DNA from: Prosthecobacter vanneervenii
Lineage (GTDB): Bacteria; Verrucomicrobiota; Verrucomicrobiia; Verrucomicrobiales; Verrucomicrobiaceae
Direction of reading: 5' to 3'
Assembly (NCBI RefSeq): GCF_014203095.1
Contig: NZ_JACHIG010000002.1
Span: forward strand, 177,695 to 241,694
DNA length: 64,000 bases
The notes beneath the pieces were generated by a model that was not told where the DNA came from, did not search any database, and was given only the letters and a program-made list of their open reading frames with translations. The translations under genes were made by a program, and so were the position numbers. Each line of letters opens with the position of its first letter. Position 1 is the first letter of the stretch. This document shows, piece by piece, positions 60,727 to 64,000 of the stretch.

Positions 60727-60933
60727 CTACTCCTTCCAGCTCATCAGCACCAGCGTCAGCACCGCCCCGCTCGTCCACAGCAGCCAGCTTTCGGTGATGA
60801 GGTACGAGCAGGCGAGCATGCCAGCTCCCAGAACCATTTTGACCACGGAGCCCACCGATTTGCCGTAGAGCAGAGCCGCAAGGCCGATGGCTCCGACGAT
60901 AAGGGAGCCGAAGAACACAGAGGCAGTGGGCAT
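60727..60933 (-). CDS. Small hydrophobic membrane protein
   Basis: A 68-aa protein with two hydrophobic segments (SVFFGSLIVGAIGLAALLYG and GAGMLACSYLITESWLLW, then AVLTLVLM) typical of small bacterial inner-membrane proteins annotated as 'amino acid transport protein'-like, a name without demonstrated function. ATG 60933 is preferred; an in-frame ATG at 60954 adds 7 residues. The coding call rests on the regular membrane-protein pattern and position between genes on the same strand. Confidence 0.65.
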   Translation of the reverse strand: MPTASVFFGSLIVGAIGLAALLYGKSVGSVVKMVLGAGMLACSYLITESWLLWTSGAVLTLVLMSWKE

Positions 60934-60993
60934 TTGAATCGAACGCAGTTTCACTCATCAGCCTTGCCGCTCTTTCTACTTCCCGCCCGGCCC

Positions 60994-62400
60994 TTAGCAG
61001 GACTTGGCGTGGAAGGAGAACACATGCAGGAAGGTGCGCGCGATGATGGCCAGATCCAGATAGAAGGACCAGTTCTGGCAGTATTCGATGTCGGAGGTGA
61101 CGCGGTGCTTGATCTCGCTGGCATCATCCACCGGGCCGCGATGACCACGCACCTGGGCCAGGCCCGTCACTCCGGGTTTCACCGTATGGCGCAGGGCATA
61201 CTGGCTGCACTCCATGGCAAAGAGCACGTCATGCTCCGCCATGTGCGGGCGTGGCCCTACGACAGACATGTCTCCCAGCAGAACGTTAAGAAACTGCGGC
61301 ATTTCGTCGATGCTCAGCTTCCGCATCAGCCCGCCGCCGGTAAAGATGCGCGAGTCGTTCGCACGTGCCTGCACGCTTTCGCGGCCATGGTTCACTGTCA
61401 TCGTGCGGAACTTGAAGATCTTGAACATCTGGCCGTCCGCACCTGAGCGGGACTGCTTGAAGAAGAGCGGGCCGGGGGAATAGATGCGGTGGAGAATCCA
61501 GACGCCCACGCAAAGGAAGGGCAGCACCAAAACCACCACCGGCAGGCTGATGGAGATGTCCAGCACACGCTTGAGGAAACGGTGTGCGGGGCTTACCAGC
61601 GGGTGCTTGTGCAGGCTGACCAGCTTCATCGGCAGATATTCCGTGAGCTGCACCGTCCCCATTTCTCCCACAATAGGCTCCAGATCCACGGCCAGATGCG
61701 TGCCATGGGATTCCGCGATGAGGCGGATCTTTTCCGTGCGTGCGGCATCGGTGGGCAGCCGCCAGATCAAAAGGTTGGGCCTCCCTTGGTTGAGCGCCTG
61801 CTCAAGCTGGTGCTCCAGGAAAGATTCATGGCGGGCATCATTTTCCACCGCCAGCACGTCGCAGAGGTGGATGCCGAGCATCGCCTTGTTGGCAAACCAC
61901 TGGCGCGTGGCTGTTTCACTGGCTTCGTCACATACAGCCAGAATGCGCAGGCGTGGCTGCAGCCGGGCTCCCAAAGCGCGCAGAAACTTCATGAAAAGGA
62001 GTTTCCCAAGCCAGAGAGCAGGCCCCATCATGGTGATGAAGAGCAGCAGCATTTTGCGGGAGACATCGTAGTTCCGCCACAGGCCAAGATAGACGAAAAG
62101 CGTCAGCACCATGAAAAGCACCTGACCGGCGCACACCCTGAGCTTATGACCGCTGATGATCTGGAACATGTACTGACCATCACGCTCACGGAGCAACATG
62201 TGGAAGAGCAAACCGATGATTCCCAGCGCCAGAAGCACCCCATCTTTGGAAGGCGGCGCAAAAGCCATGATGGACATGTCCGGTTTCAGCAACTGGGAAC
62301 AGACGAACGCTACAAAGTAGGCACCGGCAACGGCGATTGCGTCCACCAGCACAAAAAATGGGGTCCATCCGCGAACTCTGAGGCTAAGGGCGTCTTGCAT
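60994..62400 (-). CDS. Polyprenyl-phosphate sugar-1-phosphate transferase (initiating glycosyltransferase)
   Basis: A 468-aa protein of the WcaJ/PssY polyprenyl glycosylphosphotransferase family, which starts exopolysaccharide repeat-unit synthesis by placing a sugar-1-phosphate on undecaprenyl phosphate. Four N-terminal membrane helices and a Rossmann-like region (RILAVCDEASE) precede a fifth helix (ISLPVVVLVLPFLCVGVW) and the catalytic core: PGPLFFKQSRSGADGQMFKI, FKFRTM, LRKLSIDEMPQFLNVLLGDM, SVVGPRPH and KPGVTGLAQVRG. The Asp-Glu pair in SIDEMPQ is the metal-binding catalytic dyad of this family. ATG 62400 is used, though the frame continues to 62427. It is followed upstream by the polymerase/ligase-like gene. 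Confidence 0.92.
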   Translation of the reverse strand: MQDALSLRVRGWTPFFVLVDAIAVAGAYFVAFVCSQLLKPDMSIMAFAPPSKDGVLLALGIIGLLFHMLLRERDGQYMFQIISGHKLRVCAGQVLFMVLTLFVYLGLWRNYDVSRKMLLLFITMMGPALWLGKLLFMKFLRALGARLQPRLRILAVCDEASETATRQWFANKAMLGIHLCDVLAVENDARHESFLEHQLEQALNQGRPNLLIWRLPTDAARTEKIRLIAESHGTHLAVDLEPIVGEMGTVQLTEYLPMKLVSLHKHPLVSPAHRFLKRVLDISISLPVVVLVLPFLCVGVWILHRIYSPGPLFFKQSRSGADGQMFKIFKFRTMTVNHGRESVQARANDSRIFTGGGLMRKLSIDEMPQFLNVLLGDMSVVGPRPHMAEHDVLFAMECSQYALRHTVKPGVTGLAQVRGHRGPVDDASEIKHRVTSDIEYCQNWSFYLDLAIIARTFLHVFSFHAKSC

Positions 62401-62513
62401 ATGGGAAAAATCCGCCCTACCAGCCATAAATTCCAGAATGGCTGGCCTTACATTCCAATCAGGATTGCTTTAGCCACCCCTCAGACAAACGGAAGACCGG
62501 CCCATCTTTTCCC

Positions 62514-63995
62514 CTAGCGCCAAGGGACCAACTCCGGATGAAGCGGCCTGGACCCGCTGCCTGATGATGCAGAGCGGGAAGCCGATGAACTCGTTAGCGC
62601 CAGGACTAATCCCATCACAACGGCAAACAGGTGCCTGATGGCATCAATCTGCAGTGGAAAGTCCACCAAGGAATGGACTAAGATGGAAATCACCCCCGCA
62701 GAGAGGCATATCAGCCCTGTCCGGCGATGGAAAGACATTTCACTTTTTCTGGGCGTTGGAGCAAAAACCTGCCGCAACGCTCTGATCCAGCGTCTGAAGG
62801 GAAACAAAAGCAGCAAGATGAAGAAGGCAGCGCCAGGCCAGCCCCATTCAGCAAAAAACTCCGCATAGTCGTTGTGCGCGTGCCGCCAGTGCCCGCCTTT
62901 CAGCACGGGATCCAGCGCCGTGTAGTGTTTCGACACCCATTCAAAAGTACCCGGCCCGGTGCCTGTAGCTCCGTAGTCCAGCCCTATTTTCAATGCCATC
63001 AGAGTCGAGTGCCTGCGCGCGGGGTCATCAAAGCGGCGCTGGGCAAACACATTCCACCGCTCCAAGCCCTCAGCTGCACCACTAAGCCATGCTCCGGCCA
63101 CCAGCAGCCCGGCACCAATCCCGATGAGAGTTGCGAAACGCCAGCGTCCAAAAGGCAGCATGCTCATGTCGGGCTTCCACGCAAAAAGACCTCCGCCAAC
63201 AAGCAGCAAAAGCTCAAGCACCAGCAGCAGATGCCCCATTTTGGAAACATTCACACATACCCCGATGATCTGCACCATGACGGCCACCAACAGCAGAGAG
63301 AGCATAATTTGCTGCTTGAAGCTACGCAGCCCATTGCGCAGGAGTTTCAGGCACAGCCACACACCCACCGGCCAGCTCAGATTGAGAAAAGACGCCGTGT
63401 TACCGTGATACCAGAAGAGGCCAAAAACAGAACTCGGCACATGCGGTACCTTCCACAGCGCCACCAGATCAGCGGAAGAATGAATGCACAACCCGGCAGC
63501 TGCTGTGATGAAGCCCGCCGTAGACACCGCCAGAGCTATGGCCACCCGGCACGAACGCTCCAATCCGAAATCCAGCGCCATGAGCAGCAGCATCAACGCA
63601 TTAGTAACAGAGATCATTCCCTGCACCGAGGCGGCTTGATCCACAGTGCCAAAAGCAAGCCATGGGCTGCGGTCCAGCCCTAAAACCGCCCCTGTCATAC
63701 GCTCCACCATCGCACTTGGAAAAGCCGTGACCAGCCACCCGAAGACACTTATCAACACCGCGAGCGCCCAGACAGCCTTTTCATGCGTCCTAGGCCCTCT
63801 CCATTCAGACAGGCGACCCACAACCCAGCAACAAAAAGCAGAGCAGGTCAGCCAGATAATCAGCATCTGTGTGGAACCAGGCAGTTTGGGGTTGGAGCCG
63901 GGCAGCAAACAAATACAGATCACCAGCAAGGTGAGTGAAATGTAACGAAAAATATGAGTCAGGTTGGTTATACCGCATCCTGCTACCACAGACAC
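62514..63995 (-). CDS. O-antigen ligase/polymerase-like (Wzy_C) membrane protein, possibly cut at the window edge
   Basis: A polytopic membrane protein with at least ten hydrophobic segments and the Wzy/WaaL-type large periplasmic loop: LDYGATGTGPGTFEWVSKHY, then HWRHAHNDYAEFFAEWGW. Those motifs are typical of O-antigen ligases and polysaccharide polymerases that extend or attach lipid-linked polysaccharide in the periplasm. The tail is Ser/Arg-rich. The first possible start visible is GTG 63995 (alternative GTG 63989), but the frame stays open to the window edge, so the true start may lie beyond it. It is 113 bp upstream of the sugar transferase gene and likely part of the same EPS cluster. 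Confidence 0.85.
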   Translation of the reverse strand: MSVVAGCGITNLTHIFRYISLTLLVICICLLPGSNPKLPGSTQMLIIWLTCSAFCCWVVGRLSEWRGPRTHEKAVWALAVLISVFGWLVTAFPSAMVERMTGAVLGLDRSPWLAFGTVDQAASVQGMISVTNALMLLLMALDFGLERSCRVAIALAVSTAGFITAAAGLCIHSSADLVALWKVPHVPSSVFGLFWYHGNTASFLNLSWPVGVWLCLKLLRNGLRSFKQQIMLSLLLVAVMVQIIGVCVNVSKMGHLLLVLELLLLVGGGLFAWKPDMSMLPFGRWRFATLIGIGAGLLVAGAWLSGAAEGLERWNVFAQRRFDDPARRHSTLMALKIGLDYGATGTGPGTFEWVSKHYTALDPVLKGGHWRHAHNDYAEFFAEWGWPGAAFFILLLLFPFRRWIRALRQVFAPTPRKSEMSFHRRTGLICLSAGVISILVHSLVDFPLQIDAIRHLFAVVMGLVLALTSSSASRSASSGSGSRPLHPELVPWR

Positions 63996-64000
63996 CCCTT

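Overview
The window is a high-GC bacterial chromosome segment that is gene-dense and lacks phage, IS, CRISPR, rRNA or tRNA signatures. Its gene content points to the PVC group, most likely a Verrucomicrobiaceae member such as a Prosthecobacter-like organism. The pointers are three cassettes of 'planctomycete-type' CxxCH proteins (DUF1549/DUF1553 or DUF1592 families) paired with TAT-exported DUF1501/DUF1552 proteins, a long GreA fusion, and a PEP-CTERM/exosortase locus. This taxonomic call is inference from family content, not from a marker gene.

Layout. 1-6.4 kb: queA (cut by the left edge), an Aas-like acyltransferase/acyl-ACP synthetase fusion with a degenerate acyltransferase domain, an RlmI-like rRNA methyltransferase and a long GreA-family protein. 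6.6-8.9 kb: an exported protein with a possible NlpC/papain-like C-terminus and a TAT-exported sugar isomerase/epimerase-like TIM barrel. 9.3-15.8 kb: two divergent LuxR-type regulators (one canonical, one pseudo-receiver) flanking an AT-rich spacer, then a PEP-CTERM substrate, an exosortase-EpsI-like fusion and a membrane-anchored TPR protein. 16-21 kb: topB, then a leftward operon of an L,D-transpeptidase lipoprotein, ispH and a hotdog thioesterase.

21.1-33.7 kb: an almost complete type II secretion operon (gspE, F, G, H-, I-, J-like, K, L-, M-like, a GspC-position protein, gspD). A type II toxin-antitoxin pair sits between gspE and gspF. No prepilin peptidase (gspO) lies in the window. 33.8-37 kb: a dipeptide epimerase/M20 peptidase pair and a nitrilase-family amidase. 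37-56.5 kb: the three cytochrome-like/DUF1501/DUF1552 cassettes, interrupted by two orphan exported or membrane proteins, a large HExxH metalloprotease with a Lys-Pro-Glu-rich linker, cca, and an Lrp regulator/aminotransferase pair. 56.6-60 kb: a B3-like metallo-beta-lactamase-fold protein overlapping a HELTH lipoprotein peptidase, and uxaC. 60-64 kb: a CSD-DUF1294 protein, a small membrane protein, a polyprenyl-phosphate sugar transferase and an O-antigen ligase/polymerase-like protein that reaches the right edge, probably the end of an exopolysaccharide cluster.

Much of the window is devoted to export and the envelope: T2SS, exosortase sorting, TAT-exported proteins, lipoproteins and polysaccharide synthesis. 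The most unusual items are the TA cassette in the T2SS operon, the phosphomimetic-looking pseudo-receiver beside the exosortase locus, the acyltransferase domain lacking its catalytic histidine, the possible RNAP-binding domain on GreA, a set of 10-bp-phased GTTTGC repeats, and the Gly/Pro-rich tracts in two T2SS proteins.
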